Positions 19,208 through 27,589 of a stretch of 64,000 bases of DNA are shown here, in pieces. The notes beneath the pieces are model-generated. The model had not been told where the DNA came from. It searched no databases and saw only the letters and a list, made by a program, of their open reading frames with translations. The position numbers and the translations under genes were made by a program. The stretch comes from Streptomyces novaecaesareae (GTDB lineage Bacteria > Actinomycetota > Actinomycetes > Streptomycetales > Streptomycetaceae), in assembly GCF_000716875.1 (NCBI RefSeq), contig NZ_JNWQ01000020.1, positions 62,001-126,000 of the forward strand, given 5' to 3'. Position 1 is the stretch's first letter; every line of letters starts with the position of its first letter.

Positions 19208-19822
19208 GTCGATCCGAGGGCTTGCGGGCCGCGCGAGGCCGTGCAGCAGCTGGTCGACGTGGTCGGCCGCCAGGACGGGGGCGAGCGGCTGGTGGTCGAC
19301 CAGGAGGCGGTACCAGAAGAGCCCGAAGAAGTGGTCGGTGGCGGCCTGCAGGTCGGCGGCGGGCGGGAGTTCGCCGCGCTGGACGCCACGGGCGAGCAGG
19401 GCGAGCACGACGGCGCGGCGGCTCTCCACCCATTCCCGGAAGGGCCCGGCGAAGGCGGGGTCGAGTTGGGCCTCCGCCATGAGGCCGCGCAGGGTCCGCA
19501 CCCGCAGCGGGTGTGCGGTGACGCCGTACAGGGCGGTGGCGAAGGCGGTCAGGTCGCCGGCGAGTGAACCGGTGTCGGGTTCGGGCATCCGCTGCTCGAC
19601 GGCGGTGCGGTAGCCGTCCATGACGAGGACCGCCTTCGACTTCCACCAGCGGTAGATGGTGCTCTTGGCGACGTCGGCGCGGGCGGCGATGCGTTCGATG
19701 GTGACGGCCTGGTAGCCGAGTTCCTCGACGAGTTCGATCGCGGCGGCCAGGACTGCGTCGTGGGCGTCCTGGCTGCGGATCCGGCCGCCGGTGCGGCGAC
19801 TGTGGGTTTCTCCGGAAGACAC
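19202..19822 (-). CDS. TetR-family transcriptional regulator
   Basis: The 206-residue protein has the TetR DNA-binding domain at 18-65: AVLAAAIELVEELGYQAVTI then VAKSTIYRWWKSKAVLVMD. The C-terminal helical ligand domain (GDLTAFATALYGVT..., ATDHFFGLFWYRLL) resembles TetR_C_11. Its promoter region faces the divergent hydrolase gene, with two inverted repeats between the starts. Its last residues fall inside an octamer tandem repeat. Confidence 0.92.
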   Translation of the reverse strand: MSSGETHSRRTGGRIRSQDAHDAVLAAAIELVEELGYQAVTIERIAARADVAKSTIYRWWKSKAVLVMDGYRTAVEQRMPEPDTGSLAGDLTAFATALYGVTAHPLRVRTLRGLMAEAQLDPAFAGPFREWVESRRAVVLALLARGVQRGELPPAADLQAATDHFFGLFWYRLLVDHQPLAPVLAADHVDQLLHGLARPASPRIDP

Positions 19823-19832
19823 CTCCTCACGC

Positions 19833-19873
19833 TAGCAGCGTGCTACCGTAAATCGAAACGCGACGGATCGTTT
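19833..19873. promoter_or_regulatory. Two inverted repeats in the TetR/hydrolase divergent promoter
   Basis: TAGCA-GCG-TGCTA (19833-19845) is a perfect palindrome. AAACG and CGTTT (19856-19860 and 19869-19873) form a second inverted repeat. Either could be the TetR operator. Confidence 0.5.
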
Positions 19874-19896
19874 GAATTCAGGGGAGTGGATCGATC

Positions 19897-20478
19897 ATGA
19901 GCGAGATCGTGGTGGCGCACGGCTACGGCGCGAGCGACGACAGCGTCTGGTTCCCGTACCTGACCGAGCAGTTGGCGAAGGCCGGCCACCGGGTCACCGT
20001 GCCCCGACTGCCGGACACCGAGGCCCCGCGCCTGGAGCCGTGGCGCAAGGCCTACGGCGAGGCGGCGCTCGCCGTAGGCCCGGCCGGATCCACCGTCCTG
20101 GTCGGGCACAGCATCGGCGGGGTCAACGTGCTGCGCTTCCTGGAGCAGCACGACCCCGAGGCGAACGGGGTGTTCGCGGGCGTGCTGCTGGTGGCGGCCT
20201 CCGCCCACGAGGTCGGCTACGACGCACTCGCCTCCTTCTTCGAGGGCGAGTTCGACTGGGAGCACATCCGCCGCACGGCCCGACAGTTCCGGATCCTCCA
20301 AGCCATCGACGACCCGGTCAACCAGCCCGACCCGACCGAGCACGTCCGCCTGTTCGTGCAGGGCCTCGGCGCGACCGCCGTCGTGACACCCACCGGCGGC
20401 CACTTCGGAGCCGCCCCGGACGACCACGTCGAGGTGCCGGAGGCCGTCCGCCTGGTCACGGAGCTGCTCGCGGCCTGA
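19897..20478 (+). CDS. Alpha/beta hydrolase, RBBP9/YdeN-like
   Basis: The 193-residue single-domain hydrolase starts IVVAHGYGASDDSVWFPYL and carries the nucleophile elbow VGHSIGG (Ser72). A late Asp (DDPVNQPD) and His (GGHFG) complete a likely triad. Length and N-terminus match RBBP9/YdeN serine hydrolases rather than lipases with lids. The natural substrate is unknown. It is divergent from and probably regulated by the TetR protein. Confidence 0.88.
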   Translation: MSEIVVAHGYGASDDSVWFPYLTEQLAKAGHRVTVPRLPDTEAPRLEPWRKAYGEAALAVGPAGSTVLVGHSIGGVNVLRFLEQHDPEANGVFAGVLLVAASAHEVGYDALASFFEGEFDWEHIRRTARQFRILQAIDDPVNQPDPTEHVRLFVQGLGATAVVTPTGGHFGAAPDDHVEVPEAVRLVTELLAA

Positions 20479-20496
20479 CCCCCGACAGCGTCCCGG

Positions 20497-20535
20497 CGTC
20501 CCGTACCGCCCCTCCCGGGGGCGCGATACGGGACG
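20497..20535. terminator. Bidirectional hairpin between convergent hydrolase and MarR genes
   Basis: CGTCCCGTA pairs with TACGGGACG (20497-20505 with 20527-20535), with a further GC stem inside the loop. It lies between the stops at 20478 and 20597. Confidence 0.7.
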
Positions 20536-20596
20536 TTCGCATGCCCGGCACCGACGCGAGCCGGCCGGGGCGGCCCCGAAGTGGCCGGCCGGGGCG

Positions 20597-21040
20597 TCAG
20601 TCCTGCGGCGGCTCGGACGCCAGCAGACTCGACGCGCGGGCCAGCAGGTCGATCAGCAGGTCCCGCTCCTCGGGGCTGAAGCCGTCGGCGATCCGCCGCT
20701 CGATCGCGACGGCCTCCGCGTCGGCCCGGGCGAGCAGCCGGCGCCCGTCGTCGGTGAGGAGCACCTCGACCACCTTGCGGTGCCAGGGGTGCGGCCGGCG
20801 GGTGATCAGCCCCTTCGCCTCCAGGTTGGCGAGCACGGTGGCGATGGTCTGCGGAGTGACCAGGCAGGCGCGGGCCAGCGCGGCGGCGGAGAGCCCCGGC
20901 TGGTCTTCGAGCATGTACAGCGCGGCGTACTGCGGCACCGTCAGCCCGAGCGGCCGGAGCGCGGCGTGCTTGGCCGCCATCAGCTCCTGCTCCACCCGCT
21001 TGATGTGCAGCCCGAGGCGTTCCGTGACCGGCATCTCCAT
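20597..21040 (-). CDS. MarR-family transcriptional regulator
   Basis: The 147-residue protein is a canonical MarR: LGLTVPQYAALYMLEDQPG, recognition helix ACLVTPQTIATVLANLEAKG, wing TRRPHPWHRKVVEVLLTDDG and a C-terminal dimerisation helix ending ASEPPQD. ATG codons at 21040 and 21034 are possible starts. It is divergent from an alpha/beta hydrolase gene, with a palindrome between them that is probably its operator. Confidence 0.9.
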   Translation of the reverse strand: MEMPVTERLGLHIKRVEQELMAAKHAALRPLGLTVPQYAALYMLEDQPGLSAAALARACLVTPQTIATVLANLEAKGLITRRPHPWHRKVVEVLLTDDGRRLLARADAEAVAIERRIADGFSPEERDLLIDLLARASSLLASEPPQD

Positions 21041-21065
21041 GGGTCGATCGTACGTCACCGGATCG

Positions 21066-21087
21066 AACCCTGATTGATGACAGGGTT
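21066..21087. promoter_or_regulatory. Palindromic candidate MarR operator
   Basis: AACCCTG and CAGGGTT are perfect inverted repeats with an 8-base spacer, located 26 bases upstream of the MarR start and 67 bases upstream of the hydrolase start. A further CAGGGCT half-site follows at about 21099. Confidence 0.6.
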
Positions 21088-21153
21088 CTGTTACATGCCA
21101 GGGCTCTGCTATGTTTTCGCCATCGCTCGGCACCCCGCACCCGGAGGCACCCC

Positions 21154-21990
21154 TTGACCCCCTTGACCCCCTCGGCCCCCTCGACCCCCTTGAGCTCTCC
21201 GGCCGGCCCCGAACCGCTCGATCACGTCGTCGCCGGATCCGGCCCCGGCCTGGTGCTGATCCACGGCACCGGCGCCGACGCGACCTCGAACTGGGGACCA
21301 CTCATCGACACGCTGCGCGACCGGTACACCGTCGTCGCCCCCAACCTGCCCGGCGCCGGCGCCACCCCCGCCGACCCCGCACCGATCGACCTCGACTCCC
21401 TCGCCGACCGCATCCTCGCCACCGCCCGGACCGCCGGACTGGAACGGTTCCACCTGGTCGGCCACTCCGTGGGGGCCGTCCTCGCCACCGCCGTGGCCGC
21501 CCGGCACCCCGACGCCGTGACCTCGCTCGCCCTGCACGCCGGATGGGTCAGGACGACCCCGCGCGAAGCCTTCATGTTCGACCTGTGGGCACACCTGCTC
21601 CGCACCGACCCGGCCCTGCTGGCCCGCCACCTGGTCCTCACCGCGATGGGGCCCGGCCTCCTCGACACCCTCGACGAGGCCCAGTTCGCCGAACTGGCCG
21701 CGGGCTTCACCGCCATGCTCGACGAGCGCATCCTCGGCCAGATGGAACTCGACACCCGCATCGACCTGCGCGATGCGGTCGGCCGGATCACCGCCCCCAC
21801 CCTCGTCCTGGCCAGCGCCGACGACCAGATCCTCCCGCCCCACCACCAGCGCCAACTGGCCGCCGCCATCCACCAGGCCGACTACCTGGAGGTCCCCGGC
21901 GGCCACGGCCTGCCGTTCGAGGACCCGGCCCGCTTCTTCTCGCTCATCACCGCGTACGTGGACGAGCGTCAGGCACAAGCCCGCCCCTGA
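21154..21990 (+). CDS. Alpha/beta-fold hydrolase
   Basis: The 278-residue hydrolase has the oxyanion-hole HGTG motif (VLIHGTGADATSNWG), nucleophile elbow VGHSVG with Ser105, a cap domain (about 130-200), Asp in ASADDQILP and His in GGHGLPF. The TTG at 21154 is used because GGAGG lies six bases upstream. A repetitive LTP/STP N-terminus (about 20 residues) precedes the domain. It heads a rightward series of hydrolase, VOC, DoxX-like and PLP-lyase genes under apparent MarR control; the substrate is unknown. Confidence 0.88.
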   Translation: MTPLTPSAPSTPLSSPAGPEPLDHVVAGSGPGLVLIHGTGADATSNWGPLIDTLRDRYTVVAPNLPGAGATPADPAPIDLDSLADRILATARTAGLERFHLVGHSVGAVLATAVAARHPDAVTSLALHAGWVRTTPREAFMFDLWAHLLRTDPALLARHLVLTAMGPGLLDTLDEAQFAELAAGFTAMLDERILGQMELDTRIDLRDAVGRITAPTLVLASADDQILPPHHQRQLAAAIHQADYLEVPGGHGLPFEDPARFFSLITAYVDERQAQARP

Positions 21991-22071
21991 AGTGCACCGG
22001 CAGCTCCGTCACATTCCCCCGCCGGGATCCGTCGGTGAAGCAGCACCGCCTACCGACGGAAGGACCACCCC

Positions 22072-22482
22072 ATGCTGACGAACATCATGTACGTGACGAT
22101 CCCGGTCACCGACCAGGACCGCGCGCTGCACTTCTACACGGAACAGCTCGGCCTGGAGAAGCGCATCGACCACCCCGGGCCCGACGGACGCTTCCTCACC
22201 CTGGGCGTCCCCGGCAGCCCGGTGGAGATCATCCTCTGGTCCCAGGCCCCCGCTTCCGAGCAGCCCGCCGAACCGAAGCCGGGCCCGGCGATCGGCCCGG
22301 TCTTCCTCGAATCGGACGACCTGCGGGCGGACTTCGAGGTGCTCCGCGACCGCGGGGTGACCTTCGACCAGCCCGAACCGGAGGACTACGGATTCGGGAT
22401 CCGCATCGAAGCCCTGGACCCGGACGGCAACCGGATCTCCCTGCGCCAGCGCCCGGACCGGCAGAACGACACGACCGCCTGA
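22072..22482 (+). CDS. VOC (glyoxalase/dioxygenase) superfamily protein
   Basis: The 136-residue protein has paired beta-alpha-beta-beta-beta motifs: MYVTIPVTDQDRALHFY at the start and IRIEALDPDGNRISL at the end, as in lactoylglutathione lyase-like and bleomycin-resistance-like proteins. Of the usual metal ligands, Glu in VEIILW is evident, while the first-strand position is Tyr/Thr rather than His, so metal binding is uncertain. A GGAAGGA ribosome binding site precedes the ATG. It follows the hydrolase by 81 bases. Confidence 0.85.
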   Translation: MLTNIMYVTIPVTDQDRALHFYTEQLGLEKRIDHPGPDGRFLTLGVPGSPVEIILWSQAPASEQPAEPKPGPAIGPVFLESDDLRADFEVLRDRGVTFDQPEPEDYGFGIRIEALDPDGNRISLRQRPDRQNDTTA

Positions 22483-22590
22483 CCGCTCGACACGAAGACC
22501 GAAAACTTTTTCTCCCGGGACCGATGAGTCCAGGCGGTGGCGGCAGTCCAACCCGAGAAAGCAACGACAGCCGACCCGGGGAGACCTGAA

Positions 22591-23040
22591 ATGTCCAGCA
22601 CCGCCACCGCCGCCCCCTCCTCTGCCCCCTCCTCCGCCTCCACCTCCACCTCCGCCACGAAGTCCGGCAAGGCGCTGGTCCGGACCGTCTGGACCCTGCG
22701 GATCCTGCTCGCGCTCTTCTTCGCCCTGGCCAGCGCGCTGCCCAAGCTGCTCGCACTCCCCGCCGCCACGACCGTCTTCGACGCCATCGGCGTGGGCCAC
22801 TGGTTCATGTACCTGACCGGACTGATCGAGCTCGCCGGAGCCGTCGGCCTGCTGGTCCGCCGACTGGCCGGGCCGGCCGCGACGGCACTGATCGTCTTCC
22901 TGGCGTTCGCGTTCGTCACCCAGCTCACCGCGATGCACGGCGAGAACGCCGGAACCCCGTTCATCTTCATGGCGCCACTGGCCGTCATCGCCTGGAACCA
23001 GCGCGCCGCGACCGCCGAACTGCTCAACCGCCGAAACTGA
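22591..23040 (+). CDS. DoxX-family integral membrane protein
   Basis: The 149-residue protein has a Ser/Thr/Ala-rich N-terminal tail (1-30) and four predicted helices (about 33-54, 65-88, 93-112, 117-135), with the DoxX-type GVGHWFMYLTGLIELAGA motif. DoxX-like proteins are linked to quinone or thiosulfate oxidation and redox membrane complexes, but most members are uncharacterised. The ATG follows GGGGAGACC at proper spacing. It is co-directional with the VOC and lyase genes. Confidence 0.85.
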   Translation: MSSTATAAPSSAPSSASTSTSATKSGKALVRTVWTLRILLALFFALASALPKLLALPAATTVFDAIGVGHWFMYLTGLIELAGAVGLLVRRLAGPAATALIVFLAFAFVTQLTAMHGENAGTPFIFMAPLAVIAWNQRAATAELLNRRN

Positions 23041-23083
23041 AAAGCACTTGGTCCGACCTCGTCATCAGTCCGACAATCGCCGG

Positions 23084-24190
23084 ATGACCGATGACCAGAG
23101 CGAGTTCCAGCGGCGCCGCGCGGCCCGCATGTCCTGCCAGCGGTTCCTCTCCGGCGGCCGCGCCATCAGCATCCGCGAGCGCCTCACCCAACTCGCCGCC
23201 CTGGACGGCCTGGACACCTACCCCGACTTCTACGGAACGGACGGCCCGGTACGGCAACTGGAGGAGCGGACCGCCGCGCTGCTCGGAAAGGAAGACGCGG
23301 TCTTCTTCCCCACCGGCACCATGGCGCAGCAGGTCGCCCTCCGCTACCACGCGGAACGCACCGGCAACCCGGCCGTCGCCCTCCACCCGCTCAGCCACCT
23401 CGAACGCCACGAACGCCACGCCTACACCCAGCTCACCGGCCTGCGCGGCCTCTGGCCCACCACCGAGCGCCGCCACCCCACGGCCGACGAACTCCGCGCG
23501 CTCGGCGAACCGTTCGGCACCCTCACGGTCGAACTCCCGCTCCGCGACGCCGGCTACCTCCTCCCCACCTGGGACGAGCTGACCGAACTCGTCGCCGCGG
23601 CCCGCGAAACCGGCGCCCGGGTGCACGTCGACGGCGCCCGCCTCTGGACCACCACCGTCCACTTCGACAAGCAGCTCGACGAGATCGCCGCCCTCGCCGA
23701 CAGCGTCTACGTCTCCTTCTACAAGGACCTGGGAGGCCTGAGCGGAGCCGCTCTCGCCGGCGACGCCGCCCTCACCGCCTACGCCCGCACCTGGCGCCAC
23801 CGCTACGGCGGCCAGCTCTTCCAGCAGTGGCCGGCCGCCCTCGCCGCCCTCCACGGCCTGGACACCGTCCTCCCCCACATCCCTGCCTACACCCGCCACG
23901 CCGCCACCCTCGCCCCCGCCCTGGCCGCACTGCCGGGCGCCCGCCTCCACCCGGAGACCCCGGCGACCCACGAGTTCCAACTCTGGCTCCCCCACCCGGC
24001 AAAGGCCCTCAACGCCGCCCACCTGACGCTCGCCGAACAGGAAGGCACCTGGTTCGTCTCCCACTGGGAGGACGCCGCCCCCGGCCTCGCCATGGCCGAA
24101 GTCACCCTCAGCGCCCCGGCCCAGGCATGGACGGCGGAGGAAGTGACCGAGGTCGGCCTGCGCTTCCTGGAGCTCGCCGCTAAGGCCTGA
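23084..24190 (+). CDS. PLP-dependent beta-eliminating lyase / threonine aldolase family
   Basis: The 368-residue fold-type I enzyme resembles low-specificity L-threonine aldolase: FYGTDGPVRQLEERTAALLG near the N-terminus, HVDGARLW with Asp183 for the pyridine nitrogen, and SFYKDLGGLSG with Lys214 as the probable PLP Schiff base. Threonine aldolases cleave L-threonine to glycine and acetaldehyde, but subgroups do other lyase reactions. The ATG at 23084 (MTDDQSEF) is preferred over an upstream frame start. It ends the VOC-DoxX-lyase series. Confidence 0.9.
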   Translation: MTDDQSEFQRRRAARMSCQRFLSGGRAISIRERLTQLAALDGLDTYPDFYGTDGPVRQLEERTAALLGKEDAVFFPTGTMAQQVALRYHAERTGNPAVALHPLSHLERHERHAYTQLTGLRGLWPTTERRHPTADELRALGEPFGTLTVELPLRDAGYLLPTWDELTELVAAARETGARVHVDGARLWTTTVHFDKQLDEIAALADSVYVSFYKDLGGLSGAALAGDAALTAYARTWRHRYGGQLFQQWPAALAALHGLDTVLPHIPAYTRHAATLAPALAALPGARLHPETPATHEFQLWLPHPAKALNAAHLTLAEQEGTWFVSHWEDAAPGLAMAEVTLSAPAQAWTAEEVTEVGLRFLELAAKA

Positions 24191-24511
24191 CCGCAGGGAT
24201 CTCCCGCGGCAACCGGGGCGAGGGCTGCGCGGATCAGGTCCGCGACATCGGGGATGTCGAGGCCGAGTTCGCGCAGCCAGTGAGCCGTCTCGGCGAGGGG
24301 AAGGCGGGCCCGCCGGGCGATCGCCACAAGATCAGGCAGGAGACGGGGCTGCCGCTGACTTCGTTGTGGGTGCTGCGCCGTTCCATCCCCGCCCGTCCCG
24401 ATGTCCCTGCCCGCGTGCCGGAAATCCTAGAAGCCGGGAGACGGCCGCGGAGGCGATACGAAGCAATCAAACGGTTCGCGACCACACCCCCCTTTGTGTC
24501 AGACTGACGAT
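24191..24511. other. Gene-poor spacer with a possible leftward gene remnant
   Basis: No intact gene is supported here. On the minus strand, about 24200-24345 reads RARLPLAETAHWLRELGLDI and continues as a helix-rich, protein-like stretch without a start or complete domain. This could be a decayed helix-turn-helix gene. The right end must hold the promoter of the NADAR gene, including an AT-rich segment at about 24465-24500. Confidence 0.35.
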
Positions 24512-25090
24512 ATGAGCGAGATGCACGTGGGGGACCCTGCCGCCGTCCGCAGCCGCGAGGAGCTGGCCGCGCTGATGGCCGATGGGGTGCACCCGAAGTG
24601 GGTGATGTTCTGGGGGCACACCGCGCGCAAGGGCGGCGGCACCCGGCAGGAGTGCCTGAGCCAGTGGTGGCCGGGCGAGTTCACCGTCGACGGCGTGACG
24701 TACGCGTCCGCCGAGCACTGGATGATGGCCGGCAAGGCCCGGATGTTCGGGGACGCGGCCGTCGAGCAGCAGGTGCTGGCGGCCCGGACGCCCGCCGAGG
24801 CGAAGAACCTGGGGCGGCTGGTCAAGGGCTTCGACGACGAGACGTGGGCCGCCGGGCGCTTCGAGCTGGTGGTGGCGGGCAACGTCGCGAAGTTCGGGCA
24901 GGACGAGTCGCTGCGCGCGTACCTGCTGGGCACGGGTGGCCGGGTGCTGGTCGAGGCCAGCCCGGTGGACCGGATCTGGGGCATCGGGCTCGCGGCCGAC
25001 GACATCCGGGCGCAGCGGCCCGCCGAGTGGCGCGGGCTGAACCTGCTGGGCTTCGCGCTGATGGAGGCCCGGGCGCGGCTGGGCGCGTGA
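24512..25090 (+). CDS. NADAR-domain protein (YbiA-like)
   Basis: The 192-residue protein shows the NADAR fold: VMFWGHTARKGGG, LSQWWPGEFTVDG, YASAEHWMMAGKARMFGD, LGTGGRVLVEASPVDRIWGIG and GLNLLGFALMEAR. Characterised NADAR proteins hydrolyse N-glycosidic bonds in riboflavin-pathway intermediates or remove ADP-ribose from guanine bases, so this cytoplasmic enzyme may act in metabolite or nucleic-acid damage repair. Glu in AEHWM and Trp/Asp in SPVDRIWG are likely active-site residues. Its stop overlaps the GTG of a membrane-protein gene, implying a joint function. Confidence 0.9.
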   Translation: MSEMHVGDPAAVRSREELAALMADGVHPKWVMFWGHTARKGGGTRQECLSQWWPGEFTVDGVTYASAEHWMMAGKARMFGDAAVEQQVLAARTPAEAKNLGRLVKGFDDETWAAGRFELVVAGNVAKFGQDESLRAYLLGTGGRVLVEASPVDRIWGIGLAADDIRAQRPAEWRGLNLLGFALMEARARLGA

Positions 25091-26238
25091 GCACGGTCGC
25101 GCCGCTGCTGGACGGGGCGGTGGTGGTCTCGGCCGCCGCCTCCCTGGCCCTGGTGCCACGGGTGCTGCGTGCCGGGCCCCGGCCCGGCCGCGGGGGAAGG
25201 AGCCGCGGGGGAAGGCTCGGCCCGGAGGCGGCCCTGGCCGCCGCCGTCGCGCTCGTCCACCTCAACCAGGTGCTGGTCGCCGTCTACGTGAACCGGGTGC
25301 ACGGCGGGGACGCCTCGTTCGTCGCCCGCTACCTGCCGCCGGGCTGGTTCGACGTCCCCCGCCTCGACTCCCTCGCCGCCCGCTTCCCCGCGCCCGAGCT
25401 GCTGGCGCCCTCCGTCCTGCGGGTGCAGGCCTTCCTCGAACTGCCGCTGGTCCTGCTGGCGTTCGTGTCGGTCGTCCGACGGCTGGACCGGGCGCTGTAC
25501 GTCCGGCTGGCCCGTTCGCCGCTGGTCCCGCTCGCCGCCGTCTCGTACACGGTGGCGTTCTGTGCGATCGAGTGGGCCTTGCGGAACCCGTACACCGTGG
25601 ACGACCTGGTGCTGCGCGTGCTCTCGGCCGTCGCCGCGCCGCCGCTGATCTCCTGCCTCGCCGCGCGGGAGCCCACCACGCCGAGCGCACCGCGCCGCAA
25701 CCCGTTCCTCTTCGCGCTCGACCTGTGGGCGTACGGCCAGCTGATGCTGGTGCTGTACGACACCGCGCTGCTCTACAACCTGGCCCGGCTGGGCGACCAT
25801 CTCCTCGCCGCCGCGGCCGCGTTGGCGGTCCTCGTCACGACCCGCCTCGTCGACCGCTCCGCCGACCGCCCAGCCGACCGCTCCACAGCACCGCCGGCCG
25901 GCCCGTACGTCACGACGCTCACGGCGACCATCGGCCGGGCGCTGGCGCTCTTCCTGGTGCCCGCCCTCTCGATCCGCTACGCGCAGACCTTCGCCTCGCC
26001 CCGACTCGCGGCGCTGGCAGGCCTGGTGGTGATCGGCGCGGCCGCCCGGCGGGACGTCCTGCGGCTGCTCCTGCCCGCCCTCGCAGGCGCTGCCGTCGGC
26101 TACGCCGTCGCCGTCCTCGCCCCGGGCCCGTACTACGAGGCGACCCTCCTCCGGAGCGCGACCGGCGCACTTCTTGCCACGACCGCCCTCTGCGCGCTCC
26201 TTGACACCAGTCGGGCACGACTGGTCGTGCGCTCTTAA
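25087..26238 (+). CDS. Polytopic membrane protein of unknown function
   Basis: The 383-residue protein has about nine hydrophobic helices, with a large exposed segment between the first two (about 55-100, including NRVHGGDASFVARYLPPGWF). WALRNPYTVDDLV and LWAYGQLMLVLYDTALLYN are the most distinctive membrane-proximal motifs. I do not recognise the family. The GTG start overlaps the stop of the NADAR gene (GTGA, 25087-25090). Codon use is like that of the neighbours. Confidence 0.7.
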   Translation: MSTVAPLLDGAVVVSAAASLALVPRVLRAGPRPGRGGRSRGGRLGPEAALAAAVALVHLNQVLVAVYVNRVHGGDASFVARYLPPGWFDVPRLDSLAARFPAPELLAPSVLRVQAFLELPLVLLAFVSVVRRLDRALYVRLARSPLVPLAAVSYTVAFCAIEWALRNPYTVDDLVLRVLSAVAAPPLISCLAAREPTTPSAPRRNPFLFALDLWAYGQLMLVLYDTALLYNLARLGDHLLAAAAALAVLVTTRLVDRSADRPADRSTAPPAGPYVTTLTATIGRALALFLVPALSIRYAQTFASPRLAALAGLVVIGAAARRDVLRLLLPALAGAAVGYAVAVLAPGPYYEATLLRSATGALLATTALCALLDTSRARLVVRS

Positions 26239-26306
26239 CTCCCCAGCCACATACCGACGCCAGGATGTCCTGCAGTCAGGGTCTGGATGGACAGGTTGGG
26301 GCGATC

Positions 26307-27467
26307 ATGCGCATGCGCTCGACGGCACAATCCGTAGGCCAGCAGCCGGAGGGCGAGCAACAGGCCGCCGAACTCCGCGCCGAGCTGGACGAGTTACTCC
26401 GCGCGAGCCGCTACGCGAGCCAGCGTGAACGGCGGCTGAACGAGGCGATCAGAGCGACCCCGGGCCGCCAGCGGCCGGACGCGGACCTCCTGCGGCAGCT
26501 CGCCCAGGCCCGCACCCTCCGCGAGGGACTGGGCGCCCGCTGCCTCCAACTCAGCGACCAGCTGCAGGCGTTGGAGACCGGCCTCAGACACCGACAACAG
26601 CAGCAGCAACACCAGCCCCGGCAGCAGGACCCGCACCACCCGGAGCCGGCCCCCGAGCCGGAGCCGCTACCGGCACCGCCGCCCCGGCCCGAGCCGCAGC
26701 AGACCCCACCGCCCCCCGCCCGCCCCGACCTCGGCGCCCTCACCGAGCGGATCACCGCCCTCCACCGCAACGGCGCCCTCCCCGAGGCCACCGAGCTGCT
26801 GGACCAGGCCGCCGCCCGCCTCACTCCCGCCGACGCGGCCCTGCTGGTCGGCATGCTGGCCCGGTACGGGCCGACCGGCGCCTCCCTCCACCTCGCCCGC
26901 GCCGCCGCGCGGTCCGCCCCCGAGCACGCCGTCGCCGTCCTGGCGGAGCTGCGCGAACTGGGCCTGGCCGAGGAGGCCGCCGAGCTGTTCCACGCCTTCT
27001 GGGCCTACCCGGCGACGGCCGTCCCCGGGCTCCTCTCGGCCTTGGAGCGGGCCGGGCAGAACGCCGACGGTGCGACGCTGCTCTGGGAGTGGGGCTCGGC
27101 GCCGACGCCCGAGCTGACCTCCCTCGCCGCCTGCCTCCAGCAGCACGGCCGGCCCGCCGATGTCCGGACCCTGCTGCGCCAGGCCGCCGGGCGGCCGACG
27201 GCCGACCTCGCCGACCTCGCCGCCGCCCTGCCGCCCGCGCTCGCCACCGCCCTGCTGCACGAGCTGGTGGCGCTCCGCCCGCCGGTCGAACTCGTCCGCC
27301 TGGCAGCCGCGTTGGACGTCGCCGGCAGCCGGGAGCTGTACGGGCAGCTGCTCGGCGGCCTGCTCGCCGAGGAGGCCCGCCACCGCACCACCCTCGCCGC
27401 CCTCCGTACCGCCGGCCTGCCGACCGCCCCGCCCTCCGCACCCCGCTCCCGCTGGGGACGGCGCTGA
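26307..27467 (+). CDS. Coiled-coil plus helical-repeat protein, unknown
   Basis: The 386-residue protein has an N-terminal coiled coil (about 15-100, rich in Leu, Glu, Arg). A Gln/Pro-rich linker with a polyglutamine run follows (about 100-145). The C-terminal ~230 residues are tandem helical pairs (ALTERITALHRNGALPEATE, VLAELRELGLAEEAAELFHA and similar) resembling TPR- or PPR-like solenoids. Such repeats are common in streptomycete regulatory or scaffold proteins. The start could be ATG at 26307 or 26313; upstream frame extension to 26265 looks non-coding. It is convergent with glyS. Confidence 0.68.
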   Translation: MRMRSTAQSVGQQPEGEQQAAELRAELDELLRASRYASQRERRLNEAIRATPGRQRPDADLLRQLAQARTLREGLGARCLQLSDQLQALETGLRHRQQQQQHQPRQQDPHHPEPAPEPEPLPAPPPRPEPQQTPPPPARPDLGALTERITALHRNGALPEATELLDQAAARLTPADAALLVGMLARYGPTGASLHLARAAARSAPEHAVAVLAELRELGLAEEAAELFHAFWAYPATAVPGLLSALERAGQNADGATLLWEWGSAPTPELTSLAACLQQHGRPADVRTLLRQAAGRPTADLADLAAALPPALATALLHELVALRPPVELVRLAAALDVAGSRELYGQLLGGLLAEEARHRTTLAALRTAGLPTAPPSAPRSRWGRR

Positions 27468-27533
27468 CAACTCGCCCGCCCCGGTCGCAGCCCCCGTCCA
27501 CACGCCCCCGGAACAGCAGCCCCCGGAACAGCA

Positions 27534-27575
27534 GGGAGCCCCCGCCCGCCCCGGACAGGGCGGACGGGGGCTCCC
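27534..27575. terminator. Bidirectional terminator between glyS and the helical-repeat gene
   Basis: An 18-bp stem with one mismatch (27534-27551 with 27558-27575) around a 6-base loop lies between the convergent stops. A 15-base direct repeat (CCGGAACAGCAG core) sits just to its left at about 27509-27535. Confidence 0.85.
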
Positions 27576-27589
27576 CGGAAGAACCGGAC

